Below, piece after piece: positions 25,741-38,863 of a stretch of DNA of 64,000 nt. The stretch spans positions 61,079,980 to 61,143,979 of the forward strand of contig NC_068575.1 in the NCBI RefSeq assembly GCF_025698545.1, in the 5' to 3' direction. The DNA comes from Gossypium raimondii (Eukaryota; Streptophyta; Magnoliopsida; Malvales; Malvaceae). Position 1 is the first letter of the stretch; each line of letters starts with the position of its first letter. The notes beneath the pieces are model-generated. The model did no database searches and was not told the DNA's origin. It saw only the letters and a list, made by a program, of their open reading frames with translations. The translations under genes and the position numbers were made by a program.

Positions 25741-27127
25741 CATGGATGATATGATAAGGAGATTCATAAAATATTTTTCTGATTTACGTTACCATTTATT
25801 ATTATTTTATACTTTTCTAATCATATAAATTTTGTTTATCACCCAATCGGTGATAACTATAGTGAGAATTTTTAAAATGAGAACCATGAGATCTAAAATG
25901 ATCTTAGCCATTATGTAACAGCCCATTTTCAGTTAAATCAGAACAGTGGTTTCGGGACCACAAATTTGAAGTTGGAAAAAAAATTATTTTAATATTATTT
26001 TATGGTCTACAGTATGATAGAAATATCGTATGAAAATTTCGTTAAGAAATTTTACCGTTTACATGCCTAGCTTGATAAAAAGGACCAAATTGCATAAAGT
26101 ACAAAAGTTGAATTCTAGTAGCTAAAGGTATCAAATAGTTATGGAATTTAAAATTGGAGGTCCTTATGTGGCAAATAAACCATTTAAAGGAGTTAGTAGA
26201 TAAGGATGATTATTCATCATTGAAATTTAGTAAATTATTAAGGTTAATTTTGGAAAGTAAATGATAAAATGATAATAAATAAATAAAATAAAACAAATTA
26301 TCATCATTTTAAAATTAAACATTGAAACCCTAGCCATGGAAGCTTGAAGATAGACAAGCTTATTTTGTTTAATTAGGTGAGTATTCTTGTCCCGTTTTTA
26401 ATGATTTTTATGTTTCGATATCGTAATAGCTTAATCTAGCTATATTGGGGATTAATTTGCAAAATTTTAAACTATTAAGGTTTTTATATGGATGAGTATA
26501 GTTGAATTTTGAAGTTTTATGGTAGAAAATGAAAGGTTTTATTAGATAAACAACTTTTGTAAAGAAAATTTTGATGAAATTATGATTTAGGGACTAAATT
26601 GAAAAGATAAAAATTTATGGAAAAATTCTAAATTTTGTGAAATTATGTATAAAAATCGGTTAGACTTGAAATAATGATTAAATTGTATGAATTTCATTTT
26701 CTGAGCCTAGGGACTAAATCGTAATTAATTGAAAGTATAGGGGAAAAATAGTAATTTTTCCAAATATGTGTATTGGATTGAACTGAATATGAATTGTATT
26801 AAATTGAGTTAAATTCATTCGTATAGATCCGGATAGACCTAGTACGGAATTGGATCGAGGAAAAGAAAAAGTATCGGTTTAGTAGCTTACAAATCTACGT
26901 ATACTTGTCAAGGTAAGCTCGTGTAACTAAATTGTATATTTGTATGATTTGAATTGAATATTGTTGTGTGTGTGATTTGTATAAATTGCCATGTATATTA
27001 TTGATCACATATCCGACAAGTACAAAGTTCCGTTTGAACCTTAGAAATTCGATGGATACAAATGACATGTAGGGTTCCCGGATTGGTTGTGGTCCTGCAT
27101 GTGTTGCAGATACACCACAGCTCTTAT

Positions 27128-27286
27128 GAGCATCCTGATATTTGGCTCTCACGAGCTTCTCGATTAATGGCTCTCTTAAGCTTTCCGATATACAGCTCGA
27201 TTGAGCTTCCCGATATACAGCTCGATTAAGCTTCTTGTTATATGGCTCGAAAGAGCTTCTCGTTTACATGCTCGTATGAGCATTCC
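27128..27286. repeat. 25-bp tandem repeat array inside the solo LTR
   Basis: Six successive 25-bp units start at 27128, 27153, 27178, 27203, 27228 and 27253, followed by a partial one. Each begins gagctt/aagctt/gagcat and contains a ggctc or agctc core. The third and fourth units are almost identical (nnGCTTnCCGATATACAGCTC). Confidence 0.85.
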
Positions 27287-28169
27287 TAAATATGAATTGA
27301 CATATTACAGTTTTGTACACTTTGTGTGTACTTCTCGTGTATCCAACGACATTTTAAACGGTTCAACTAGCACATTTTTGTTACAAGATTATATGAGAAT
27401 GACATAAACTGTTACTAGAAATGATATTACATGATATATATTAAAACTTGAAATGGAATGATACATGTATATGGAACTTGCTTGGTGATTATGTTCACCC
27501 ATATTTATGGAATATTATATGAGATTCACATGGCTAACATGTTGAGGATATGTGTATAGGCTTTTGGCCAAATTGGTTTAAATATGTTATGAATGCTTAC
27601 CTTAAATGTGAATAAATGGTAAGTTAAATTTCATGTTATACAAGCTTAATAAGCTTAAATACTTACTCTGTTTTATTTTCCATGTTTTATAGTAATTCGA
27701 AAGCTTGATTTGGTTGGAAGTTGATCAGAGCTACTTCACACTATCCATCGTCTTTTTCGGTACATATAGTAAACTGATTTTGGTTATAATGGCATGTATA
27801 GGTTAATTTGGCTAATGTTGGCATATAAACATTTTGCTGAGATTAGTCATTTGTATGACTTGTATTTGGTATATATATATATGGCCTTGTCATGTTTGAT
27901 ATGTGTTGATATGGTTGAATGATGATGAAATTATAGGTATGTTGATGATTGGTTTCAAATTGAATGTTTGGTATAAATTTGCATATATGAGTATTTGGTC
28001 AATTTGGTAAGTATGGATTCTTGAATATATGTGGTTTTATGTCATGTATAAAATTTGATTTTGGCTTGGTTGAATGCCTTGATATAGATTGTTGATGTCC
28101 AAAAATGTATGGTTAGGTTGTTGGCAAATTGGGTGAGAAATTTGGCTTGAAAATGGTCTATTTTTGTCT

Positions 28170-28430
28170 ACACGGGCAGAGCCACGAGCGTGTGTCTCAA
28201 CCGTGTGTGACAGACGGCCGTGTGTCCCCTGTATCTTTTAATTTGCAAAACAGAATGCTCACACAGCCTAGCACACGGGCGTGTGGCTTGGCCGTGTGAC
28301 CCAAATCAGAGAGCTCATAAGTTTGGACACAGCCGTGTGTCCCTATTTAGGATGCTCACACGGCTTGAGACACGGGCGTGTCTGTTGACCGTGTGAGACA
28401 CACAGCCCGACCACACGGGGGTGTGTCCCC
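28170..28430. repeat. clustered cacacgggcgtgtg-type palindromes in the LTR
   Basis: At least six short words built from cacacgg, acgggcgtgtg or gccgtgtg occur within 260 bp, for example cacacgggcgtgtggc near 28269 and gacacgggcgtgtct near 28370. They give local G+C enrichment and many small hairpins. Confidence 0.7.
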
Positions 28431-29344
28431 TGCACTTTTGAAAAATTTTAATATTTTTTGAAAAAATTCTTTGAGTACCCGATTTAGTTCTGACTTGTTT
28501 CTAATGTGTATTTTGAGCCTCGAGGGCTCACATAAGGGGCATTATGCTTGATTTCGATTGGTTTCTGATATAAATGCTATATGATATGAAATATATATTT
28601 ACTTGTTCTATAAATTCCGATAATGCTCTGTACCTGTTCCGACGACGGATACGGGTTAGGGGTGTTACACATTAAATATAAATAAATGGTTCTAAGTTTT
28701 AGATTTTGTATTTTTTTTACCTATCTTACATTATTAAAATAAAATCAACAACACACAATCTTTCTCTTTTCACCGTGTAATTAAAGTATTGGGTGAAAAA
28801 AATTGGATAATCTTTACTTCTAGATTTATTTTTTTGAGAAAATAGAAATGGAAAGCAAGATATTAAGGTTATTAAGATCAATCAATTTGTGTATTAGGTA
28901 ATTATTTATTTTATTAAGAAAATTGATTGACCATTTCATTTCATTCTAAAAAAATGAAAATTTTTCCTTGATTGAGTAAAAGTGACAAAAAGCGAATACC
29001 TAATACCTAAATCGATTAATCTTAATGACTCTAATCTCCTCCTCCCATTCCAATTTTTTCTTAAAAAATTTTATATCTAAAAAGTAAAGATTATCCAAAC
29101 TTTTTTTACTCTAAAACTTCAATTATAGAGTGAAAAGAAAAATAAAAAGAGAAAGATTAAGTGTTGCTGATTTTATTTTAATAAGATAAAATAAGTAAAA
29201 AAATAAAGCTTAAAATCATTTATTTTAATCCTCATTATTCTCATCTTAAAAGTTTTCATTATAATTATCATCCACCAAATCACCATTAATATTTTTCTTT
29301 ATCAATAAAAGAAAGTTAATGTCCTATATCGTTGAGGATAAAAT

Positions 29345-29720
29345 TTATATACATAACACTTAAGTTTACAGGAAAACATTTTATTTACTTTCATACATGT
29401 TATTATAACTTTGAAATGATTTGAATTTATTATAGAATATTTCATAACCCGAAATTCGATCCATTCTTATGCCCCTACAGCCTAACCCATTTCGCGAGAT
29501 GGTATGCTTGCGACCTGGCGAGCCACACATCACAAGTGTCCCGCCTCACCATTTCGCCATGTTCACAAGCCTCGCGTCACCGATATCACGCAAGGTATAA
29601 TCTTCTCTACGCTTCCTTGGACCCTAAGTTGGCCCCCAAAAGTTGGTATAATCTGAAGTATTTATCCTACCCTTATTATTTTCTCTTACTTTCTCTTTAA
29701 ATATATTTCATTTTCTTTAA
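29345..29720 (+). repeat. duplicated block B, distal part
   Basis: Continues the duplication of block A (see 23320). A G+C-rich insert of about 150 bp (roughly 29455-29600, with words such as acccatttcgcgagatgg and gcctcgcgtcaccgatatca) is absent from block A. FLZ coding sequence does not follow block B, so only the 5' flank is duplicated. Confidence 0.55.
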
Positions 29721-30207
29721 ATTTCTAATCCACTTAAGCATTGAAAACACTCTTACAGTGCCAACTCCAATACCTCCATAATTCACTTTCTTCTCGCAAA
29801 TCTTTCGAAAATCCAAGCCAAACTTCAAAACACAAACATCTTTGAATTAACAAGTTTTACAATAACTGGTTCCGAAATTGACTTGCGAAAATAACAGGTA
29901 CAAAAAACTTTCAATTAAGATTCTGTATCATATTTAAACAAAATAACCCTAATTCAGGGCCCTCTATTGTGAAGGAAAAGTGTCCCCCAAGCCGCCATTA
30001 TCAATGTCAGTGGAAAATATCTTATCAAGGGTTCAATCAAATATTTGTAAAAGAAAATGCTTCCTTTAATCAAGGGAAAAAAATATTAAAACCCAAATAT
30101 TTTATGTATTTTTTAAATAATCTCCCTGCTATTTCTGATCATATTTGTTTCTTTTAAAACAATATTTAAAAATTATTCATAACCCTTTTCTAATTAAAAA
30201 ATAGGAA

Positions 30208-30292
30208 AATAATGCGTTTTAGTACACTCGACCCTACATCTTCCTACATTAAAAATAATGCCTATATCAATTGAATTAACACTCAATCGACA
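30208..30292 (-). mobile_element. tRNA-derived SINE-like copy 5 (truncated)
   Basis: Reverse-strand partial copy with aatgcgttttagtacactcg, accctacatcttcctacatt and aattgaattaacactcaatc. These correspond to the reversed B-box and 5' regions of the family. Confidence 0.45.
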
Positions 30293-32189
30293 TTTTATTG
30301 TATAGTTGAATTCAAACATGTTATTATAAATTTTGAAACCCAAAACTTTTAGTTTTATTTTGGAAAATCTGTTTATGACAGCAACTCTGTTCTTATCACA
30401 AACAATATAATATGTTTCTACTTTTCCATTATGATTATATTGCCTGCTTACCATGTTTTCACAGCAAACTTATCCAATATCCACCATGGATAAACTTGTT
30501 TATTTAATTTAATCATTTGCACTTCCTTTTTTGCATTCAATAGTACTAGGTTGGCCATGGAAATGAAAGGGCGGTGAGGGGTTTTTCTTTTCTTATTTAT
30601 TTATTTATTTTTGTGGGGATTGGAAATGGAAACGTTTTAGCAATGGAGAACCACAAGCAAATGGTAATGGGAAATATGTGAGAGGGGACCTTGTTTGCAT
30701 TGATTGTGACACATGGGGCTGCTTGATATTTGGAAGTGTTGAAAAATGAAAACATTAGGCAAATTGGGGCCGTCTTGTTGCGAAACACCGCAAGTATAGG
30801 AAATTGAAAACTAGATTGAGTTATACATCTACCAATGAAAATTAATCCCTTTCAAGTAATAAATGTGTGGGTTTTAATGGGGAGAGACTGAAGACTAGTA
30901 TCATCCACCAATAGACCTTGGATGGGGAGTTGGATTATTTTTAAAGAAATTTTTAAAGTGTTATTTGTTTAAAATTAATAAATCTCAATAGATCGAATAT
31001 TATCCTCAATCAAAACTTTAACTCTTAATTTTGTTGACAGCTCAAGTGTCTGTGGTTGTGGGTTTGATAAAACAAGGATAATTTGTCAGATTCAATCATG
31101 TATGGTGCACAACCATCTATCTAGGGGATGTGAACATCCATGCTTGATAGTGTTTGAGCATATGCTCTTAAGTAGTAACATAGTTGAACCCACCAAGTGC
31201 CAAGGCATGAGCCTAGACTCTATCAAGTTCAAATACTCACATTACTTTGGTATACCGCATCTCTAAATTTCTTGGTAAGATAAAAAGATAAAATTTAAAT
31301 CGGAGATAATATTAATTTATTAAAAGATTTATTGGCTCCAAATGAATGATACTTTGAACACTTTAAACAAAGTCAACCTCCTCTCAACAAAAAAAAATGT
31401 CTAATTTCTATTAATCTTTGATCTCTCCATTGAAACCCACACTTTTAAATTAGAAAATATCAATGTCATTACTTAAAAAATGTTTTGTAAGGGAGAGATG
31501 GTCACTGTGTAAACTCAAAAATTATATGCATATGGATTAATACCAGCTCGATGTACCCTGAAATATTTTCCTTAAATTTACAGGAAGATAGTATTTTCCA
31601 TTCCCCACTTGATAATTGTTTGTTGGTAAGAGAAAGATCTAATTTAGTCCACAAAAAAATATAGTATATGTAGAGGTGAAAAGGAAAAATGAGAAAAAGT
31701 GAATGGCTAAGCTCTGCAATCCTCACCTGAATATAAGCACCAGGCGATCCATGTCATGGGGTACATCAGAGTCTGAATTTATTATTCCCATTTAGATAAT
31801 GACACCTTTGTCACCTCAATTTCCTGTATCCAATTTCATTATTTCTTCTTTACCACTGACAACTAATTGCCTGCATTGCTTTTCCCCCTTCTAATTTCTA
31901 ACCCAAATCAATTAACATCTGTTTCTAAATCTGATGCAACTACAGCATATGATCAAGTTCCAAGTCCAGTTTTTATTGAGATTAAAAAAACTTAATACAT
32001 AAGGTATTTTGACATTTTTCTTAAACATATTACTTGTATTACTTTTTGGTTTAATATGATATTTGTATTTACTAAAAGTTATACGTTTTGGTACTTGAAA
32101 GTAACGGGTTTTTTTTTTTGCGTGCTTAATTCGAGTTTTTTGAGTTTTTTTAAAAAAAAATCATAACTAACTAATTGTTGATATATACA

Positions 32190-32730
32190 AGGAATTAACA
32201 AGAAGGAAAAAGTGATGGTAACTGTTAAGTCAGTTCACCTATGACAAGTTGAGAGTTGAAGGCAAGAAATAAGGAAGCAGGGGAAAGAGAAATAGAAAGG
32301 AGAAGAGAAAGCTAGAGAATGCTCGATTATCAAGTAGAATGCTCGGGGAAAAGAAGGATCCCTATTATTTCGCATGTCGGGGTATATATAGGGGAGATCC
32401 CCTTATCTGATAATGCCATGCCATTGATGATATGTGTGTCGACTAAGTGGCAAGTCCGTTACATGTCAGTTGTCATCAATCATAGTAACGTATGGTCTTG
32501 CTCTGAGATTCTCCTTATTGAGATTGTACGAGGTTATTTTGCCTTAGTAGTCCTTCAGTGATCTCCCGTAAGAGAATAAAAGCGGGTGGTGTGCAGTAAG
32601 TGGGTAGCTGGTCACAAAAAAACCAGTTGAATGGTCACCAAGGATACATGGTGGAGGGCCATTGCAAGTGTTTGCTAAGCCACTCTTTGTATTGCCACAT
32701 GTCCAAGCTAAAGTAGGGTATAACACTACT
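32190..32730 (+). repeat. possible solo LTR or LTR fragment
   Basis: Less A+T-rich than its surroundings. It contains a strong TATA-like word (ggggtatatatagggg, 32378) followed by several short plus-strand frames, and it ends in gggtataaca at about 32729. A TGTTA...TAACA pair (starting tgttaagtcag near 32222) would make a 500-bp LTR, but I found no matching target duplication. This is only a suggestion. Confidence 0.3.
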
Positions 32731-34075
32731 AATATTAACAATTAACCTTTGTTAAATCAACCCTAAAACTTAAATTAAATTATATTTATTTGACTGTATT
32801 TGATAAATTAAATGTAAAATTAAATAAAATTATAATTAATACTACATTTATCATATTAATAAAATTAAGAAAAATTTAAATTCAATAATATTAACAATTA
32901 ACTTTAGTCAAATCAACCCTAAATTTAAAAAGTGAGGTATAGAAATTGTTGATAAATAAAATGAAGGTAAATGGAACATAATGATTATGGCAGGCCGAAA
33001 GCAGCAGTACACCATAAATAATGTAAAATTCACTGAAAGATTGGCCTGTGAGACGACTTGTTTGGAGAAAAATAAGAGAGCAAATCCAACGCATGAATGA
33101 CATGGACAAATTGTTGATCCTATCCTTTTGCAGGAAAATAAGAGGTTAACATTTGTGATGGAGCCAATCATTTCATAATAAATCAGTTTCAAACTTTGAA
33201 TAAATCAATGCAAAAACATAAATCCAACCAATAAGCATAGACTTAATCGTATCCACATGTTTTGGGGGAATTCAAAATAGGCTCCAATTTTGTTCTCTCT
33301 CTCTCTCGTCTCTTTCTCTCCCAATTTTCTTCTGTTTTGGGTTCTTTTTTTTCACTTAGTTCTCAACCGTTGTCGTGGTAATCTTTTGGTGTAAGTTTTC
33401 GACAATTAGGGTATGCAAGTGCATGGTTGCATGCACGCAGCTATACCCCAATAGGTAATAAGTAAAATTATGGTGGTGTTAATCTAGTTTTGTAATTACT
33501 TTGTTGTAAATTTAAAAAAAAAAAAAAGTCTTATCCAAAGCCAAGAAATATTGGAAAATCCTAATAACTTGTCAGCCACAGAAATCGAATATGCAGCACA
33601 CTACATAAAAAGCTATCTCACTTTACTTTATTTCGACACTCTCCATATATAATTCTTATTATATGTTTAGTTTAATTTAATTACAAAATTAATAATAAAA
33701 ACTAAAGTTTACGTATGGTACTATTTAAAAGTTAAAAAATTATAAAGAATTAACATAAATATTGATCTAAACAATGGGTGACTGTGACTTTGTGCAATTA
33801 ACATGTGAGTTGAAAATAAATATCCCTACTGGAAGATATTTCACAACTCTGACCGAGAGCTTGAGCTTCAATGGTGACTGAAATACCCAAATAAGTAACA
33901 AAATCGAGAGCTTAAAAAAACCTGTAAATAGATAAAATATTATAATATGACCTTGAAATGTTGAGCTGACTAGTTTTCAACTATTGCACTTTTTTTGAGT
34001 TCTTTTTGCCCTTTTAAATCTGAGCCCACCATTTTTGTCTCCGTCAAAATCTAAACCTAAGGTTTCATTTATTTT

Positions 34076-34083
34076 CTATAAAT
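34076..34083 (+). promoter_or_regulatory. candidate TATA box of the beta-amylase gene
   Basis: ctataaat lies about 75-80 bp before the start codon at 34158, a usual plant distance. It would give a 5' leader of roughly 50 bases. Confidence 0.5.
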
Positions 34084-34157
34084 GAAACCTAACCCATCTT
34101 CATTTATTCTCACATCTTCTCCTCCATTCCTCTGCAAACAAAAAAAAACAAAAAAAC

Positions 34158-36065
<1,908 letters not shown>

Positions 36066-36240
36066 AAAAATTGTATATATAATTTTCATGTATAATATAT
36101 ATGCTAGAAAACCAGAAAAGAGAATGTATATGTAAACATCCGTATGTTATACACTCATGCCAAAATGATAGAATCTCCACAAATACATGGAGATTTCATT
36201 AACAGTGGAGTTTATATAAGCATAATGCTTATATCGAACC
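36066..36240. other. shared 3' intergenic spacer of convergent genes
   Basis: Only 175 bp separate the amylase stop codon from the kinase stop codon. Both 3' untranslated regions must lie in or across it. AT-rich words such as tgtatatataattttcatg near 36071 could be polyadenylation signals. Confidence 0.5.
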
Positions 36241-38051
36241 TTATTTCGATCTTCGCCTACTTGATCTAGACGACGATGTAACATGAGATTTTTTGACTCC
36301 ATTGCTTCCCTCTTGTGATTCTTGTATTGCTTGTTTCAAGCTTTCCGCAACTTGACTCATTGTTGGTCTTTCCTTGGCATTTTTGTTTAGGCAGCTTTTG
36401 GCTAACTGTCCAACCTTTTGAGCTGCACTGAAAGAATAATCGTTCCGAAGTCGAGGATCGATGATCATGCTGAACCGTTTACTATCAGGAGGGAAATTTT
36501 TCACCCATTCAAGAAGCTTTTGCTCGGATGTCGGTCGGTTACGTTCCACCGTTCGTCTCCCTGTGATGATCTCGTAAAGTACGACCCCGAAAGTCCATAT
36601 ATCACTTTGGATTGTGAGATGACCTGTATCGATATATTCTGGGGCAGCATATCCATACGTTCCAACCACCTTGAACAAAAACCAGCCATAAATCAAAACA
36701 AAACACATCAAAGTTCTTACTGTTCTTGAATAGCTGATAAATCTACTTACAGTTGTAGATACATGAGTCCGATCCCCGGTCGGTCCTTCCCTTGCAAGTC
36801 CAAAATCCGATAGCTTCGGTTTAAAACTTTCGTCCAAGAGCACGTTCGAAGATTTGAAATCTCGATATATAACCTATACAATTAACCCAGAGGATGCATT
36901 CAATGAAGCATTTTTTTCTCTATTTTCACACACACACACACACACACACATTGCAAATAAAAGAAAAGATTGTGAGTACCTTAACTTCCAATCCTTCATG
37001 CAAATAAGCCAGTCCTTGAGCTGCTCCAAGCATAATCTCCAACCTTGTTTTCCATAGCAATGTGGATGTTTTATTGAAAAGTTGATCTTCTAAGCTACGG
37101 TTCGACATGAATTCGTAGACCAGCAGCCTTTGGATCCCTCTTTCACCGTCTGCACAACAGTACCCTAAAAGTTTCACCAGGTTTGCATGGTTGACGACAC
37201 CCAGAAATTGAACCTCCGCTAGCCATTCCTTATGACCCTGTATCAGATTATAGCCAAAATATCATAAGAATCTGAAAATATAATGCAGCTATGTACCATG
37301 AAAATGTATCATAAAAGCCAAAAACTCATGTATGTCTACTTAAAACAAGGCCATTCAGCAGAGAATCTTAAATGGCAGCTATGTTATTCAGATTTAGGTG
37401 TATATCCGACACAGCTAGCTATGTTATTCATTTCTACAATTAAAAACTGACATAACTGACCAAATTGAAAAAAAAAATTAACTAAAAAATCAGTTTGCTC
37501 CTTGATTTAGCCTACAAACACTAAATTGCTCATTTTTAATTAAAGGGGCAAAATGCAATCTGACGCCTGGAACAGGGGCTCCACAGTAATTAACCTATTG
37601 AAACCATAAACAACCCTTTTTCAAGTTTCAATCTTAGAAACAGAGCATGATTTCAGAAAGACCAGAAAATAAAAATAAAAATTAGCAGCAAAAATACCTG
37701 TAAACCGTGCGTGTTGAGTTTCTTGATAGCCACAACTAAAGGATGTCCTCGACCACCGAGTGGTTTAATCGTGCCTTTATAAACACTCCCAAATCCACCT
37801 TCACCGATCTTTAACGTCCTATTGAAACCATTGGTCGCATCGCTCAATTCTTCCAACGAGAAAACCCTTAAATTTTGCTGTTTCTCTTTGTACAATTCTG
37901 GGATGCTCTTTGAAGATTGGAATGATTTCGATGTTTGACTGGAATCTGAATAGTCTTGTGATTTGGCTAGGTTCTTCGCTTCAAAAACAGAGCCTATTCC
38001 TCTGTTTTTGTTCTTTGGCTTGTCTTTGATGAAGATGGGAAAACACTTCAT
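36241..38051 (-). CDS. receptor-like cytoplasmic kinase, PCRK/PBL (RLCK-VII) type
   Basis: Four exons on the minus strand (38051-37698, 37237-36980, 36873-36751, 36669-36241), all GT-AG, give 387 aa. The protein starts MKCFPIF with a Ser/Lys-rich leader of about 60 residues. The kinase domain has the Gly loop GEGGFGSVY at 83-91, the ATP Lys110 in VVAIKK and the catalytic loop YRDFKSSN with Asp209 (an RD kinase). It also has SDFG with Asp227, and [10 protein letters not shown] in the activation segment. The C-terminus is Ser/Arg-rich. The MKCF start and [11 protein letters not shown] resemble the PCRK1/PCRK2 and PBL19/20 group, which relay immune-receptor signals at the plasma membrane. There is no Gly2 for myristoylation; Cys3 could be acylated. 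Intron 2 carries a (CA)12 repeat. The exact paralogue is not fixed. Confidence 0.93.
36927..36950. repeat. (CA)n microsatellite in kinase intron 2
   Basis: Twelve CA units (TG on the coding strand) occupy about a quarter of a 106-bp intron, roughly 30 bases after the donor site. Likely polymorphic. Confidence 0.85.
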
Positions 38052-38106
38052 TTTCTAAGACCCAAAAAGAAAATTAACTCTTGAAGTTGCCTTCAAAACC
38101 GTTTGC

Positions 38107-38118
38107 TTATATATAATA
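38107..38118 (-). promoter_or_regulatory. candidate TATA box of the kinase gene
   Basis: On the minus strand ttattatatataag lies about 60 bp before the start codon at 38051. It is the only strong TATA-like word close by. Confidence 0.4.
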
Positions 38119-38389
38119 AAGGATGAAATTAAGATAATGAAAAAACAGAGACTGAATTTTGACTATAGAAAAACAGGGAGAAAATTTTCCAAGGCATGGC
38201 TAATTACTACTTCTCTAGAGGATGTATTAATAATTAAAAACAAAATAACCCCAATTCAATGATTCCAAAATTAATTATAAAATTGATCCAATTTAATTTG
38301 ACTCGATTGTAAATCAATACCAATTTTTCAAACGGGTTGCTATACCTTTTGATATATTGGAATAAATATATGAAATATTGATAGTTAGA

Positions 38390-38863
38390 AAGCCTTTGCA
38401 GTCCCTTTCAGTTTCATAGTTGAGCAAATTGGTCCTTTTCTTAAAAAAATCAAAGTGTAAATAATTAAGGACAATTAATCATAGTGCTAATGTCTTACAT
38501 CAATTCTACATAATTTTTATTAGTTTAATAACAAATTTAGCTTCACATATTTTATCAAATTGGCCTCAATTCTATAAAAATCAACAAATTTTGCCTTAAC
38601 TTCTACACATTTACACAAATGTTACGGGTTGAATTTGTTAAATCAAGCCAATTTAATAGAATGTGTAAACTTTGATGGCTAAATTTTTTATTATATCAAT
38701 CAAAATTATGTATAATTGATAATAATAAAAACATTAACTCCATGATAAACTGTCATTAGTTGCTCACTTTTAAAATTAACAAGGATTAAACTGCTCTATT
38801 TTTTTTAAAAAGGACTAATTTGCTCGATGTCAAAACTGAAAGGGAGTGGATTGCTTTTTTACC
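38390..38863. repeat. inverted-repeat element near the kinase promoter
   Basis: The left arm (tgcagtccctttcagtttca, then tgagcaaattggtccttttc) is the reverse complement of the right arm (aaaaggactaatttgctcga, then aaaactgaaagggagtgg). The inside is A+T-rich with no coding content. About 470 bp, a MITE or foldback element some 340 bp upstream of the kinase start. Confidence 0.6.

Larger units (their letters stand above)
25914..28669. mobile_element. solo LTR of an LTR retrotransposon
   Basis: The element starts TGTAACAG and ends GGTGTTACA, proper TG...CA LTR ends. It is flanked by the 5-bp direct repeat catta (25909-25913 and 28670-28674), the usual integrase duplication. It is 2,756 bp long. 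No gag-pol frames or second LTR are present, so it is a solo LTR left by LTR-LTR recombination. Inside are a 25-bp tandem array (27128-27286) and a run of cacacggg/cgtgtg words (28170-28430) that I associate with cotton Gypsy-like LTRs from memory, not from a search. The short frames inside (26895-27152 and 27201-27407) are not genes. Confidence 0.85.
25845..29275. mobile_element. foldback element interrupted by a solo LTR
   Basis: A left arm (25845-25913 plus 28675-28925) is the imperfect reverse complement of a right arm (about 28926-29275). Left-arm words: gtgagaatttttaaaatgag, ttattaaaataaaatcaaca, acacaatctttctcttttca, attggataatctttacttct and gtgtattaggtaat. They face right-arm words tacctaatacctaaat, aaagtaaagattatccaaac, gagaaagattaagtgttg, ttttattttaataagataaa and catcttaaaagttttcatta. 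Without the LTR the element is about 670 bp, nearly all arm, with no coding content. It fits a foldback or MITE-type element. The transposon superfamily is unknown. Confidence 0.72.
29721..34070. other. intergenic DNA upstream of the beta-amylase gene
   Basis: Apart from the SINE-like piece at 30208 and the LTR-like stretch at 32190-32730, no gene is recognised. Frames at 29969, 30194, 30597, 31502, 32891 and 32908 lack domains. Positions 33290-33330 hold a CT-rich run. The last few hundred bases are the likely amylase promoter. Confidence 0.4.

Noticed and set aside
27128..27286. Regular repeats that might suggest a CRISPR-like array
   Set aside because: The units are contiguous 25-mers without spacers, inside a plant LTR.
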